A stretch of DNA of 22,756 bases, from NCBI GenBank assembly GCA_945917385.1, contig CAMEHJ010000001.1:1-22756 (forward strand), given 5' to 3'. Shown here piece by piece: positions 6,917-15,044 of the stretch. The first letter of the stretch is position 1. Each line of letters starts with the position of its first letter. The notes below the pieces were generated by a model, which had not been told where the DNA came from, did not search any database, and saw only the letters and a program-made list of their open reading frames with translations. This DNA is from an uncultured bacterium (GTDB taxonomy: Bacteria; Bacillota_A; Clostridia; Oscillospirales; Oscillospiraceae). Both the position numbers and the translations under genes were made by a program.

Positions 6917-9898
6917 ATGAGTACGTCTTTTATTACGATATATGGACTGGTTTCCGTTTTAATCGCAATAGTTGACCTGTATCTCGCGGCAAAGTCCTTC
7001 GAAAACGAGTCCGCATTGGGAAAATATCTCGGCTGGTCATGTATTTTCGCCGCGGTCGTTGACGTCAGCTACCTCATAAGCATCGTTTCCGAGCATTACC
7101 TGCTGATGTCGATCATGTCGAGCATTTATTTCGCGGCAATCGACGTGATGCTTCTGCTGCTGATAAGATTCTCGGTGTATTTCATAAACGGCAGCTTCTC
7201 CTCGCTCGGCAGACGGCTTATGCTCGCAGCCTGCGCTTACGCGGCGTTTGAGGTAATTGTCTTTGCAGTCAACCCGTTTTACGAGATTGCCATCCACTAT
7301 GTGCCGAGAGCCACCGAGATTGCCAAGTACGCCTATGAGATGAAGCCGCTTTACATCATGCACCTCGTGTTCTCGTATGGAATGGTCGCGGCGGTGCTGT
7401 ATCTGCTGTATATAAAGGTGCTCCGTATCCCAAAGGAATACCGCGCACAGTACCGCTTCGTTATCGCCGGTATCCTGACCATCGTTTTCGTGAACGCGGT
7501 CTTTCTCTTCTGGCCGGAGGAAACGGTATATTCTCTGCTCGACTACTCGATATGCGGGTACAGTCTGATTGCCTGTCTGCTGTACTGGTGCTGCTTCGAA
7601 TATGCAAAGCACGGTATGCTCAACACCCTGAAAACAAGTATTTTTGAAAGTCTGGGGCAGGGCATAGTGCTGTTCGATTACGGCGACAGGCTCGTTCTGC
7701 ACAACGAACGCGCTCAGGAGCTGCTCGACCTCAGCCCGGAGTGCTGCGCGCATCTGGATGACTTTCTGCTTCGTTACGACCTGCCCGGCGATTTCGACGA
7801 GGACGACGAGATGACCGTGCAGTGCTATATTAACCTCAACGGCGAGGAACGTCCGCTCCGCTGCGACATGAGAAAGCTCAAAAATTCGCGCTCTCAGACG
7901 CTCGGAAAGCTTTTCGTATTCTCCGACGCCGCGCTTGAAACCGACCTGCTGACGGGCTTTCAGGACTATCATAGCTTTCAGGTGTTCGTCAAGGGAAATC
8001 CCGGCGCGTTCCCCGTGCCGACGGGCGTCGCGATCTGCGATATCAACGGTCTGAGCGTCATAAACAGCACCACCGGCAACCAAAACGGCGACCGGGAGAT
8101 CCGCCTGCTTGCCGACGCGATGCGCAGCGCCTTCCCCAAGCAGGCTTACTTCGTCCGCGGTCAGGACGCTAACCTTATCGCGCTGCTTGCACACAACGGA
8201 GAGGCCGCCATGAGCCGCTGTATGGCGCAGGTCAGTGAGAGCTTCCCCGGCTCCATACAGTTTGCCGTCAGCGTGACAGACGAGAACACACCCGACGTGC
8301 CGGAGGCTATCCGCGTCGCCGCCGCATCCATGCGCGCGAAGAAACTGCTTGACCATAAATCCACGCACTCCGAAATGCTGACCTCGCTCATCCGCGCGCT
8401 TCAAGAATGTGACAGCGACACCGAAAGCCATGTCCGCCGCACCCAGCTCATGGGCGCGGAGCTTGGGCGGCGCATCGAACTTACCGACAGCCAGCAGAGC
8501 AACCTCTCGCTGCTGTGCCTGCTGCACGACATCGGAAAGATCGGTATCCCTCTCGAAATCCTCAACAAGCCCGGCAAGCTCTCCGAAGAGGAGTGGCGCA
8601 TACTCCGGTCGCACACCAGAAAGGGCTACGACATCGCAAACTCCAGCAACGAGCTGCGGTGCATCGCGGACGCGATTCTGCACCACCATGAGTGCTGGGA
8701 CGGCAGCGGCTACCCCGACGGGCTGAGCCGCGAGTCCATTCCCCTGCTCTCGCGCGTCATCGCGGTCGTGGACTCCTTCGACGCCATGACCAACAACCGC
8801 TCGTACAGAAGCGCGCTCTCCGTGGAGGACGCTGTCGCCGAGCTCAAACGCTGCGCCGGGCATCAGTTCGATCCATACATCGTGTCGGAGTTTCTGCAAA
8901 TGCTCAGGGAAAATCCACCGGAGAACGTCCCTCCCGCGGATATCCCCACAGTGCTCTCGTTGGAGGAATCCTCCCTCCGCATCGTGAGCGCCGAGGCGCC
9001 GGAGGTCAGCAACCATGTGCATATAATTCAGTACAGCCGCTATGTGCTGGACAATAAAATGCGCATTGTTGACGCAGACGAGAACTTCGAAAAGCTGACC
9101 GGCTATTCCCTCGATGATATTCACAGCCGCGTTATTATTCAGGCAGACCTCATTCCGCCTGAGGAGCGCACGGAATACCTCTGCCACACGAACGCGAACC
9201 TGGCGAAAAATCCCATGCTGTTCCAGGAGCACCGAATCCAGCGCAAGGACGGCTCTATACTTTACGTCTTCTGCCTGGGGAGGGTGTACTTCGACCCGGT
9301 CGTGCGCAGTGAGCGCTCGGAAATTATTATCGCGGACATCTCACAGACCTACACAATGAAGATGGTCGCGGACGCGGAGCAGAGCAAGGCTCAGGCGCGG
9401 CTGCGGCAGTGGGAGGATACTTACAGGCGCGACTCTCTGACCGGGCTTCTGAGCCATGCCGCGTTCAGAAGCGATGTGGAGCTTAAACTGCTTGAGGGCA
9501 GCGGCAGAGTTATGATGCTGATGATGGACATAGACAAGTTCAAGGAGTATAATGATACATTGGGCCACCAAAACGGCGACCGCTTCCTCATTCTCGTGGC
9601 ACAGGCATTGTCGTCTGCGCTGCGAAACGATGACAGCGCCTGCCGGATGGGCGGAGACGAATTTGCCGCCGCGCTGTTTTTCGGCGCGGATACGCCGGAC
9701 GAGGTTCTGCGCTCCCGCGCACAGCAGATTTTCGACAATGTGAGTCTGACGCTCAAGGGCGCGTCGGAGGGCGCGTCGGTATCCATGGGAATGGCGGTCT
9801 CAACGGAGGACTGCACCTTCAGCCGGCTGTACGAGGCTTCGGACAAAGCGCTGTACCGCGCAAAGGAAAACGGCCGCGACAGGCTGGTTATGGATTGA
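6917..9898 (+). CDS. Membrane c-di-GMP protein: GGDEF, HD-GYP, PAS, GGDEF
   Basis: A 993-residue signalling protein. About seven hydrophobic segments fill residues 1-225, like the 7TM sensor of some histidine kinases. A PAS-like stretch (240-335) is followed by a degenerate GGDEF domain (342-475; RGQDA at 414-418 replaces the active loop). The HD-GYP domain (about 485-665) has HDIGKIGIP from residue 537 and HHE...GSGYP (590-600), as in c-di-GMP phosphodiesterases. A second PAS (705-810) and a full GGDEF domain (838-993) end the protein. Its GGDEF at 912-916 has the RxxD inhibitory site (R903, D906) exactly five residues upstream, so cyclase activity with product inhibition is expected. The start is set by GGAGG 7 nt upstream. 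The family can both make and break c-di-GMP; which activity dominates is unknown. Confidence 0.92.
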   Translation: MSTSFITIYGLVSVLIAIVDLYLAAKSFENESALGKYLGWSCIFAAVVDVSYLISIVSEHYLLMSIMSSIYFAAIDVMLLLLIRFSVYFINGSFSSLGRRLMLAACAYAAFEVIVFAVNPFYEIAIHYVPRATEIAKYAYEMKPLYIMHLVFSYGMVAAVLYLLYIKVLRIPKEYRAQYRFVIAGILTIVFVNAVFLFWPEETVYSLLDYSICGYSLIACLLYWCCFEYAKHGMLNTLKTSIFESLGQGIVLFDYGDRLVLHNERAQELLDLSPECCAHLDDFLLRYDLPGDFDEDDEMTVQCYINLNGEERPLRCDMRKLKNSRSQTLGKLFVFSDAALETDLLTGFQDYHSFQVFVKGNPGAFPVPTGVAICDINGLSVINSTTGNQNGDREIRLLADAMRSAFPKQAYFVRGQDANLIALLAHNGEAAMSRCMAQVSESFPGSIQFAVSVTDENTPDVPEAIRVAAASMRAKKLLDHKSTHSEMLTSLIRALQECDSDTESHVRRTQLMGAELGRRIELTDSQQSNLSLLCLLHDIGKIGIPLEILNKPGKLSEEEWRILRSHTRKGYDIANSSNELRCIADAILHHHECWDGSGYPDGLSRESIPLLSRVIAVVDSFDAMTNNRSYRSALSVEDAVAELKRCAGHQFDPYIVSEFLQMLRENPPENVPPADIPTVLSLEESSLRIVSAEAPEVSNHVHIIQYSRYVLDNKMRIVDADENFEKLTGYSLDDIHSRVIIQADLIPPEERTEYLCHTNANLAKNPMLFQEHRIQRKDGSILYVFCLGRVYFDPVVRSERSEIIIADISQTYTMKMVADAEQSKAQARLRQWEDTYRRDSLTGLLSHAAFRSDVELKLLEGSGRVMMLMMDIDKFKEYNDTLGHQNGDRFLILVAQALSSALRNDDSACRMGGDEFAAALFFGADTPDEVLRSRAQQIFDNVSLTLKGASEGASVSMGMAVSTEDCTFSRLYEASDKALYRAKENGRDRLVMD

Positions 9899-9905
9899 TA
9901 AACGC

Positions 9906-9939
9906 AAGTAACGGCACATCGTGCCGTTACTTTATTTTT
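9906..9939 (+). terminator. Intrinsic terminator of the c-di-GMP gene
   Basis: A perfect 10-bp stem (9908-9917 with 9921-9930, extended by AA/TT), a 3-nt loop and a T-rich run up to 9939, starting 7 nt after the stop codon. Confidence 0.88.
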
Positions 9940-9940
9940 G

Positions 9941-9995
9941 GTGGAGCCCTCTCAGTCGCCTGCGGCGACAGCTCTCCCAAAGGGAGAGCCGAGGA
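9941..9995. repeat. Double-hairpin dispersed repeat
   Basis: Two adjacent perfect inverted repeats: GTCGCC/GGCGAC (9955-9969) and GCTCTCCC/GGGAGAGC (9971-9989). They sit between two convergent terminators. The 'CTCTCAGTCGCC...GGGAGAGCC' pattern matches a short element that I recall as being present in many copies in Oscillospiraceae-type genomes. Only one copy is in this window, so dispersal is from memory, not from the sequence. Confidence 0.5.
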
Positions 9996-10006
9996 TGAGA
10001 TGAGAC

Positions 10007-10047
10007 AAAAACCGCCATGGGGAGGAAATCTCCCTGCGGTGGTTTTT
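10007..10047 (-). terminator. Intrinsic terminator of the siroheme operon
   Basis: A 17-18 bp near-perfect stem (10007-10024 with 10030-10047; one mismatch, three G-U pairs) with a 5-nt loop. On the minus strand it ends in a T-run about 20 nt after the CobA-HemD stop. A matching A/T run on the other side may let it work in both directions. Confidence 0.75.
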
Positions 10048-10066
10048 ATGTTGTGATATTTGAAAT

Positions 10067-11554
10067 TTAATTGGTCTGCGAGAGTTTGAGTATGGCTTCT
10101 ACAATGCCCTCGGCGGATATCGCGTCGGAGACGGCGGCAGGCTCGACGCCGTACCGTCTCAGCGCTTCGGCAGTCGGTGCGCCGATGCAGACGCACTTTG
10201 TTTTCTCTCCGACACGTCCCACGGTTTCAAAGCAGAGCCTGACGCCGCCGGCGCTCGAAAAGGTCAGGTAGTCAAGGCTCTCCGCGTACTCCTTCGCCGC
10301 GGCGCAGACTCGCATATCCGGCTCAACGCCGTAGGTGAAGATGTCCTCGGTGTGACAAAGCTTGCTCAGCGTGTCATACAGCGCCCTGTCCCCCTCCTCC
10401 GAGCGAAGCAGGAACACCCGCTCTCCCGGCAGAATACGGCGGGCAAGCCCCCCGGCAAGCGCCTCTCCGGTATATTCCTCCGGGCAGTAGTCCGCGCGGA
10501 TGCCGAAGGAATACAGCTCGTCAAAGGTGGCTTTGCCGATGACGGCAAATCGACAGGCGGCAAGCGCGCGGATGTCCATATCGTTTTCGCGCAGGACACG
10601 GAAAAACCGGCGCACTCCGTTGCCGCTTGTAAAGACGATCCAGCTTTTTTCGTCGAACGCATTGGGGTCAAGCTTCGGGTGCTTTTCCGTGAGCCTTGAG
10701 CGCTCGATAACTACGCTTCGCGCGCCGAGCGCCGACAGAAGCTTTGTCAGGCGGCGGGTCATTCTGTCCGTGCCTGTAAGCCCGACGCTCGCACCCGCAA
10801 GCGGGAGGGCTTCGGAGCTTTTCAAATCCAGCGCCGCGACCTCACCTACGACGATTACGGCGGGGGTCTGTATCTGCGCACATCTCGCCTGCTCCGGCAG
10901 CTTTTCGAGCGTTCCGCGAACCGTGGCGGGGTGCGCGGAGTTGCCGCCGGAAATTACCGCCGCCGGGGTGTCCTTGCTTTTGCCGGCGAGAATAAGCCGC
11001 TCGCATATCCGCTCAAGCTTTGAAAGCCCCATCAGGAAAATGAGCGTCCCCGAAAGCTTTGCGTAGGTGTCCATGTCGGCGGGCAGCCCGTCCTCGGTGT
11101 CCGCGCTGTGGGCGGTGATGACGTGAAAGCTTCTCGACAGCTTTCTATGGGTGACGGGGATGCCCGCGCCCGCCGGGATGGCGATGGCCGACGAGATGCC
11201 GGGGACTTCCTCAATCGCGATGCCCTCGGAGTTGAGCGCAAGTATCTCCTCTCCCGCGCGTCCGAACACGAAGGGGTCGCCCCCCTTCAGGCGGCACACG
11301 GTTTTGCCCTGATGCGCAAGCTCGATAAGAGTGCGGTTTATCTCCTCCTGCGAGGCGCTGTGTCTGCCGCTGCGCTTGCCCATATAGATTATCTCCGCGC
11401 CGTCTTTCGCAAGCGTCAGCAGGTTCGGGGAGATGAGGTCGTCATACACGATGACGTCGCTGTTTTCTATGAGGTTTTGCCCTCTCACGGTTATCAAATC
11501 CGCGTCACCGCAGCCCGCGCCTACGATATACACTCTGCCCTCGGCTTTACTCAT
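10067..11554 (-). CDS. cobA-hemD: CobA-HemD fusion (uroporphyrinogen-III methyltransferase/synthase)
   Basis: A 495-residue two-enzyme fusion. Residues 1 to about 245 are the SAM-dependent uroporphyrinogen-III C-methyltransferase (SUMT), which makes precorrin-2. Visible motifs are VGAGCGDADLITVRG (11-25), YMGKR (57-61), RLKGGDPFVFGRAGEE (88-103) and GIPVTHR (131-137). From about 255 to the end is a uroporphyrinogen-III synthase domain (HemD), with little conserved sequence but the expected bilobed pattern, including VFTSGNGVRRFF and LTFSSAGGVRL. The fusion turns hydroxymethylbilane into precorrin-2. Such fusions are common in Clostridia. Its start overlaps the end of the precorrin-2 dehydrogenase gene by 8 nt, so the two are coupled. 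No other haem or cobalamin genes are nearby, pointing to siroheme as the product served here. Confidence 0.93.
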   Translation of the reverse strand: MSKAEGRVYIVGAGCGDADLITVRGQNLIENSDVIVYDDLISPNLLTLAKDGAEIIYMGKRSGRHSASQEEINRTLIELAHQGKTVCRLKGGDPFVFGRAGEEILALNSEGIAIEEVPGISSAIAIPAGAGIPVTHRKLSRSFHVITAHSADTEDGLPADMDTYAKLSGTLIFLMGLSKLERICERLILAGKSKDTPAAVISGGNSAHPATVRGTLEKLPEQARCAQIQTPAVIVVGEVAALDLKSSEALPLAGASVGLTGTDRMTRRLTKLLSALGARSVVIERSRLTEKHPKLDPNAFDEKSWIVFTSGNGVRRFFRVLRENDMDIRALAACRFAVIGKATFDELYSFGIRADYCPEEYTGEALAGGLARRILPGERVFLLRSEEGDRALYDTLSKLCHTEDIFTYGVEPDMRVCAAAKEYAESLDYLTFSSAGGVRLCFETVGRVGEKTKCVCIGAPTAEALRRYGVEPAAVSDAISAEGIVEAILKLSQTN

Positions 11555-12167
11555 GCTCTCTCACCTCGCTTATTATCGCGTCCAGTTCATGCTCTGTAAG
11601 CACTCTGCCCTCGCTCATGCACTTTGAAAAGGCGGCTTTGAACACTGTCGCACGCTCTGCTTCCGTGCAAAGCCGCTCCTTCACATAGGGTCTGAGCCGG
11701 TCAAGATACTCTATAAGCTCCTCCATATTGTCCGGGAGCAGCGCGTTTATGCGCTCCTTGAGCCATATCGCCGCGCTCGGACTCGCGCCGGAGGTCGAGA
11801 TGCCGACGGAGAGAGCCCCGCGCTTTACAAGCGACGGGAAAATGAAGGTACACTCGCTCTTGCAGTCCACCGAGTTTACCGGGATTTTTCGCCCGCGGCA
11901 GGCATCATATATGTGCCGGTTAAGCTTTCGGTCGTTCGTCGCGGCGATCACGATGTCGGCGCCCTCCAGCATACTATCATTAAGCGGCTCTCGCACAAGG
12001 CGCACGCCCGGAAGGGCGCGAAGCTCATCGCACAGCTCCGGCGCGGCGACAGTTATCGCGCCGCCGTAGGGCAGAAGCTTCTCCGCCTTGCGAAGCGCCA
12101 CCGTGCCGCCGCCGACGATGAGGATATTCATGCCCTCAATATCCACGAAAAAAGGGAAATATGCCAC
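11547..12167 (-). CDS. Precorrin-2 dehydrogenase / sirohydrochlorin ferrochelatase
   Basis: A 206-residue Met8/CysG-N type enzyme that oxidises precorrin-2 to sirohydrochlorin with NAD+ and probably inserts Fe2+ to give siroheme. Seen are the Rossmann loop ILIVGGGTVALRKAE (15-29), ATNDR (76-80), NSVD with candidate catalytic D101, and the STSGASP motif (125-131). GTG at 12167 is chosen as start because GGTGAGG lies 5 nt before it. An in-frame ATG at 12185 would put that ribosome site inside the coding region, has no ribosome site of its own, and sits on the edge of the inserted element at 12184-12351. The protein then begins MAYFPFFVDIEG, as is usual for the family. The gene overlaps cobA-hemD by 8 nt. 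The chelatase role is known for homologues, not shown here. Confidence 0.9.
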   Translation of the reverse strand: MAYFPFFVDIEGMNILIVGGGTVALRKAEKLLPYGGAITVAAPELCDELRALPGVRLVREPLNDSMLEGADIVIAATNDRKLNRHIYDACRGRKIPVNSVDCKSECTFIFPSLVKRGALSVGISTSGASPSAAIWLKERINALLPDNMEELIEYLDRLRPYVKERLCTEAERATVFKAAFSKCMSEGRVLTEHELDAIISEVREHE

Positions 12168-12190
12168 GTTTTCCTCACCTTTCATACTAT

Positions 12191-12222
12191 TTCTCTATAA
12201 AAATGTTTATTTTTATAGAGAA
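12191..12222. repeat. Perfect 13-bp hairpin
   Basis: TTCTCTATAAAAA (12191-12203), a 6-nt loop, then its exact reverse complement (12210-12222). It lies next to the dehydrogenase gene start, inside the candidate MITE. Confidence 0.8.
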
Positions 12223-12244
12223 GGCACCGCCTGATGGCGTTGCC

Positions 12245-12280
12245 GAATATGTGATTTTCAGCATAGAAAATCACATATTC
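12245..12280. repeat. Perfect 15-bp hairpin
   Basis: GAATATGTGATTTTC (12245-12259), loop AGCATA, then the exact reverse complement (12266-12280). It is central in the candidate MITE and has no T-run expected of a terminator. Confidence 0.8.
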
Positions 12281-12291
12281 CCGTCTCATGC

Positions 12292-12346
12292 GATTCTCTA
12301 ATTGAAATGATTAATCATAATTGATTAATCATTTCAAAAGAGAATC
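12292..12346. repeat. 55-nt hairpin with twin TGATTAATCA palindromes
   Basis: Outer 8-bp arms (12292-12299 with 12339-12346) and an inner perfect 15-bp stem (12303-12317 with 12322-12336) with loop TAAT. Each inner arm contains the 10-bp palindrome TGATTAATCA, so it could act as a paired operator as well as an RNA hairpin. It begins just after the ATPase stop codon. Confidence 0.75.
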
Positions 12347-12350
12347 AGTA

Positions 12351-13106
12351 TCAGTCGTAATAATAGCGCGTGCCGTTTTCGGTCTCCACCTTGCCGATGC
12401 GCACATGAAACACCTCTTCCAAAACGCCGCTTGAAAACGTCTCCTCCGCCGAGGCGCACGAGCGCAGCTCCCCGCCGTCGAGAACAAGCAGCTTGTCCGC
12501 TATCTCCAATGCGGCGCAGAGGTCGTGCATCACGACGCAGACCGCCTTGCCGCCGTCGGCAAGCTTTCGCGCAAGTTTTTTCAGCTCGGCCTGATAGCAG
12601 ACGTCGAGAAAGTTCGTCGGCTCGTCCATGAAGATGTTCGGTGTCTCCTGCGCGAGCGCCATGGCGATATACGCGCGCTGACGCTCACCGCCGCTGAGAT
12701 ACTGCACATTTTTCCCTCTCAGCTCTTCGCCGTGTACCGCGGTCAAGGCACTGTCCACCGCGGCATAGTCCCGCTTTCCGTATTTTCTCGGATAGCTCAG
12801 GTGCGGGAAGCGGCCATGCAGAACAAGCCGCTCCACGCTGATGTTTGAGACGGGGCGAAGCTGCGCCATGTACGCGACCTTGAGCGCGCGTTCACGCAGA
12901 GAAAGAGTGTCGCTGTCCGCGCCGTCTATCAGTATCTTGCCGGAGTGCTTGCGGTTCAGGCCGATTATGCTCTCTGTCAGCGTACTTTTGCCGCTGCCGT
13001 TCGGGCCGACAAGAACGCTTATCTCAAAGTTTTTGAAGGTTGCGGAGACGTTTTTGACGATCTCCTTTCCGTCATAGCCGGCGGTGAGCTCAACAAGCTC
13101 AACCAT
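12351..13106 (-). CDS. Fec/BtuD-type ABC transporter ATP-binding protein
   Basis: A 251-residue ABC ATPase that powers import through the adjacent permease. Walker A is GPNGSGKST (34-42), the Q-loop is YMAQ (79-82), the signature is LSGGERQR (137-144), Walker B ends IFMDE (158-162) and the switch histidine is H194 (VVMHDL). All catalytic elements are present. ATG at 13106 is chosen over a GTG nine bases upstream because GGGGTG lies 6 nt before it. The start overlaps the permease end by 8 nt. The family handles ferric siderophores, haem or cobalamin; sequence alone does not tell which. Its neighbours (siroheme synthesis, sulfite reductase) make iron or a tetrapyrrole the likeliest cargo. Confidence 0.92.
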   Translation of the reverse strand: MVELVELTAGYDGKEIVKNVSATFKNFEISVLVGPNGSGKSTLTESIIGLNRKHSGKILIDGADSDTLSLRERALKVAYMAQLRPVSNISVERLVLHGRFPHLSYPRKYGKRDYAAVDSALTAVHGEELRGKNVQYLSGGERQRAYIAMALAQETPNIFMDEPTNFLDVCYQAELKKLARKLADGGKAVCVVMHDLCAALEIADKLLVLDGGELRSCASAEETFSSGVLEEVFHVRIGKVETENGTRYYYD

Positions 13107-14115
13107 GCGAAACACCCCGCTTTCTCACGATCAGAAGCCATATGAAAAACGGCCCGCCGAGGCAGGAGAGCATGATGCCGACTGGCAGCTCAAACGGGGC
13201 AAACAGTACGCGCGAGAGCACGTCGCACAGCGTAACCAAAATACTGCCGCCGAGCGCGCAGGAGATGGCCATGTCCCGGCTGCTGCCGTCAAAGGCAGTC
13301 CTCATCATGTGCGGGACGATAAGCCCGACAAAGCCGATAAGCCCCGCAAAGCTGACCGCCGCGCCGCACAGCGCCGCCGAAAGCACAAGCGCCGCAATGC
13401 GAACGCGCCTGACGTTCAGACCGAGGCTCTGTGCCGTCCCCGCGCCGAGCGCGAGCACGTCAAGCTCGCTGCTCATAAGCAAAATGGCGGCGAGTGCGAG
13501 AACTATGACCCAGAACGCCGGGACTATTTTCGCCATCGTCGCGCCCGCAAGACCGCCGATTTTGAAGTCCGTGTAGCCGTTGAGCGCCTCCGGCACAAAG
13601 GTGACTACCGCGTCGATAACAGCGGAGAAGATGCCGGAGACGGCGACGCCGGCAAGCACCAGCGTCATCTTAGACGCGCCGGTCTTTTCCGCGATAAAGA
13701 GCACAAGCAGCACCGCAAACAGTGCGCCCGCAAAGGCGACAAGCGGCATCAGCGAAAGCTTCGTCGGGAAAAGGGCGCAGAAAAGCGCTATCGCAAGCCC
13801 CGCGCCGGAGTTCACGCCGATGACATTCGGCGCTGCCAGCGGATTTGAGAGCACCGACTGTATGACCGCGCCGGAGACCGCCAGCGCCGCCCCCGCCAAA
13901 AGGCAGCCGCAGGTGCGCGGGAGACGGGCAAGCAGGATGATATTCGCCTGACTCGTGCCGCGCTCGGCGCCGGAGAGTATTTTCAATACGTTTATCGGGG
14001 ATATCCACACCGCGCCGAAGGAAATGCTGAGCACGGCGGCAAGCACAAAGAGCGCCGCCAGCGCGGCAAACAGCCCCGCCTTTTTACGGATAGAGAATCT
14101 GCGAAAGCTCTTCAT
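13099..14115 (-). CDS. FecCD/BtuC-type ABC transporter permease
   Basis: A 338-residue, very hydrophobic inner-membrane protein with about nine to ten predicted transmembrane helices, the usual length for FecCD-family importers. The conserved stretch SGAVIQSVLSNPLAAPNVIG, with GVNSGAG after it (roughly 80-107), is the family hallmark. A single permease gene suggests a homodimer, as in BtuC. ATG at 14115 follows a GGGGTGAGG ribosome site; a GTG three codons earlier overlaps that site. It overlaps the binding-protein gene by 32 nt and the ATPase gene by 8 nt, so all three are one transcript. Confidence 0.93.
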   Translation of the reverse strand: MKSFRRFSIRKKAGLFAALAALFVLAAVLSISFGAVWISPINVLKILSGAERGTSQANIILLARLPRTCGCLLAGAALAVSGAVIQSVLSNPLAAPNVIGVNSGAGLAIALFCALFPTKLSLMPLVAFAGALFAVLLVLFIAEKTGASKMTLVLAGVAVSGIFSAVIDAVVTFVPEALNGYTDFKIGGLAGATMAKIVPAFWVIVLALAAILLMSSELDVLALGAGTAQSLGLNVRRVRIAALVLSAALCGAAVSFAGLIGFVGLIVPHMMRTAFDGSSRDMAISCALGGSILVTLCDVLSRVLFAPFELPVGIMLSCLGGPFFIWLLIVRKRGVSHG

Positions 14116-15025
14116 AAGCCTCACCCCATCTTGCGTTCGGTTTCAGGTTGTAAAGCGCGTTATCCAGCACATGGTATCTCCCCTCCCGCACTGCGGTGAG
14201 CGTACTCCACGCGGGGTTTGAAAGGAGCGTCGATTCAAGAAGCGCCTCCGCCTCGGTCGGGTCGGTGCCCTGAACAACGACGAAGATATAGTCGGGCTGC
14301 GCCCTGATTATCGCCTCCATACTGAGGTTATCCAGCAGAGAGGTCTCGGAGTCGGCAACATTCACGCAGCCAAGCTCCGCCGCCATCTCACCAAGGAGAT
14401 TATCGCGGCTGCCCCTGACCTTCACGCTTGTCCCCGTGGCACGCACGCACAAAACCGTGGGACTGCTGCCGTCCTGCCGCGCTATGGCGGCGTCGATCCG
14501 CTCCTGCAGCGCCGCGCCGTACCGCTCGTAAAGCTCCGGCTTTCCCGTGAGCATAGTGCAGACCGACAGCATATTGAGATAGTCCGCGAAGCTCTGCACG
14601 TCGAAGTAGGCGACGGTTATCCCCGCAGCTGTCAGCGTCGGCTCAAGGTCGATATCCGCCTGCGTGTTGCAGCTTCCGATGACGAAATCCGGCTGGGCGG
14701 TTAAAAGCGCCTCAAGATTCGGGGACTTGATGGCGCCGAGATTGACGACTTCATCGGAGAGGTTTAAATCAAAGGATGTCCACGCATCGTTCGCCGCGGC
14801 GACGAGCGTATCCTTCCCGCCCGCAAGACACCACACGTCCGCAAAGCTGCCTATCAGTGCCGCGACCCTGCTGCAGGATGTGACCGTAACCTCCCTGCCC
14901 AAATCGTCCGTAAAGCTCACACCCTCCGGCGCGCTCTGCGCGGGGGCGGGCGCTTCCGAAGCGGAGCAGGCGGCGCAGTTCAAAAGCATTATTAAGGAAA
15001 GCAGAAGCAGTGCGGCTTTTTTCAT
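14084..15025 (-). CDS. Periplasmic-binding lipoprotein of Fec/BtuF-type importer
   Basis: A 313-residue substrate-binding protein. A lipoprotein signal (KK, then a hydrophobic run, then CAAC with C20 as probable lipidated cysteine) is followed by an Ala/Pro-rich linker. The type-III binding fold opens with FTDDLGREVTV, and NLEALLTAQPDFVIG and MEAIIRAQPDYIFVV mark the two lobes. It delivers an iron chelate, haem, cobalamin or related ligand to the permease. It is first in the minus-strand operon; a GAGGTG lies 7 nt before the ATG, and the promoter region is shared with the divergent LysR gene. Ligand specificity cannot be read; regulation together with sulfite reductase would favour iron or a tetrapyrrole precursor. 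Confidence 0.92.
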   Translation of the reverse strand: MKKAALLLLSLIMLLNCAACSASEAPAPAQSAPEGVSFTDDLGREVTVTSCSRVAALIGSFADVWCLAGGKDTLVAAANDAWTSFDLNLSDEVVNLGAIKSPNLEALLTAQPDFVIGSCNTQADIDLEPTLTAAGITVAYFDVQSFADYLNMLSVCTMLTGKPELYERYGAALQERIDAAIARQDGSSPTVLCVRATGTSVKVRGSRDNLLGEMAAELGCVNVADSETSLLDNLSMEAIIRAQPDYIFVVVQGTDPTEAEALLESTLLSNPAWSTLTAVREGRYHVLDNALYNLKPNARWGEAYEELSQILYP

Positions 15026-15044
15026 ACACTACACCTCGGCAAAC

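Larger units (their letters stand above)
12184..12351. mobile_element. Candidate MITE-like element with terminal inverted repeats
   Basis: A 168-bp non-coding, AT-rich block fills the gap between the importer ATPase stop and the dehydrogenase gene. Its ends, 12184-12205 and 12330-12351, are imperfect inverted repeats (17 of 22 match; outer 13 bp match at 11). Each end carries a TA (12185-12186 and 12349-12350) that could be a TA target duplication, as made by IS630/Tc1-type transposases. Inside are three perfect stems of 13, 15 and 15 bp plus a fourth with one mismatch (12223-12244). No protein is encoded. Alternatives are a complex terminator/leader or an attenuator. No second copy is in the window, so mobility is inferred. 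Confidence 0.45.

Noticed and set aside
7037..9232. Very long open minus-strand frame (over 700 codons)
   Set aside because: It is antisense to the clearly conserved c-di-GMP protein, has no ribosome site or recognisable domain, and arises from the GC-rich codon bias of the real gene.
12303..12336. TGATTAATCA palindromes as a Fur box
   Set aside because: The half-sites do not match the TGATAAT-type Fur consensus, the site lies at the end and not the start of the importer operon, and it is part of a larger hairpin.
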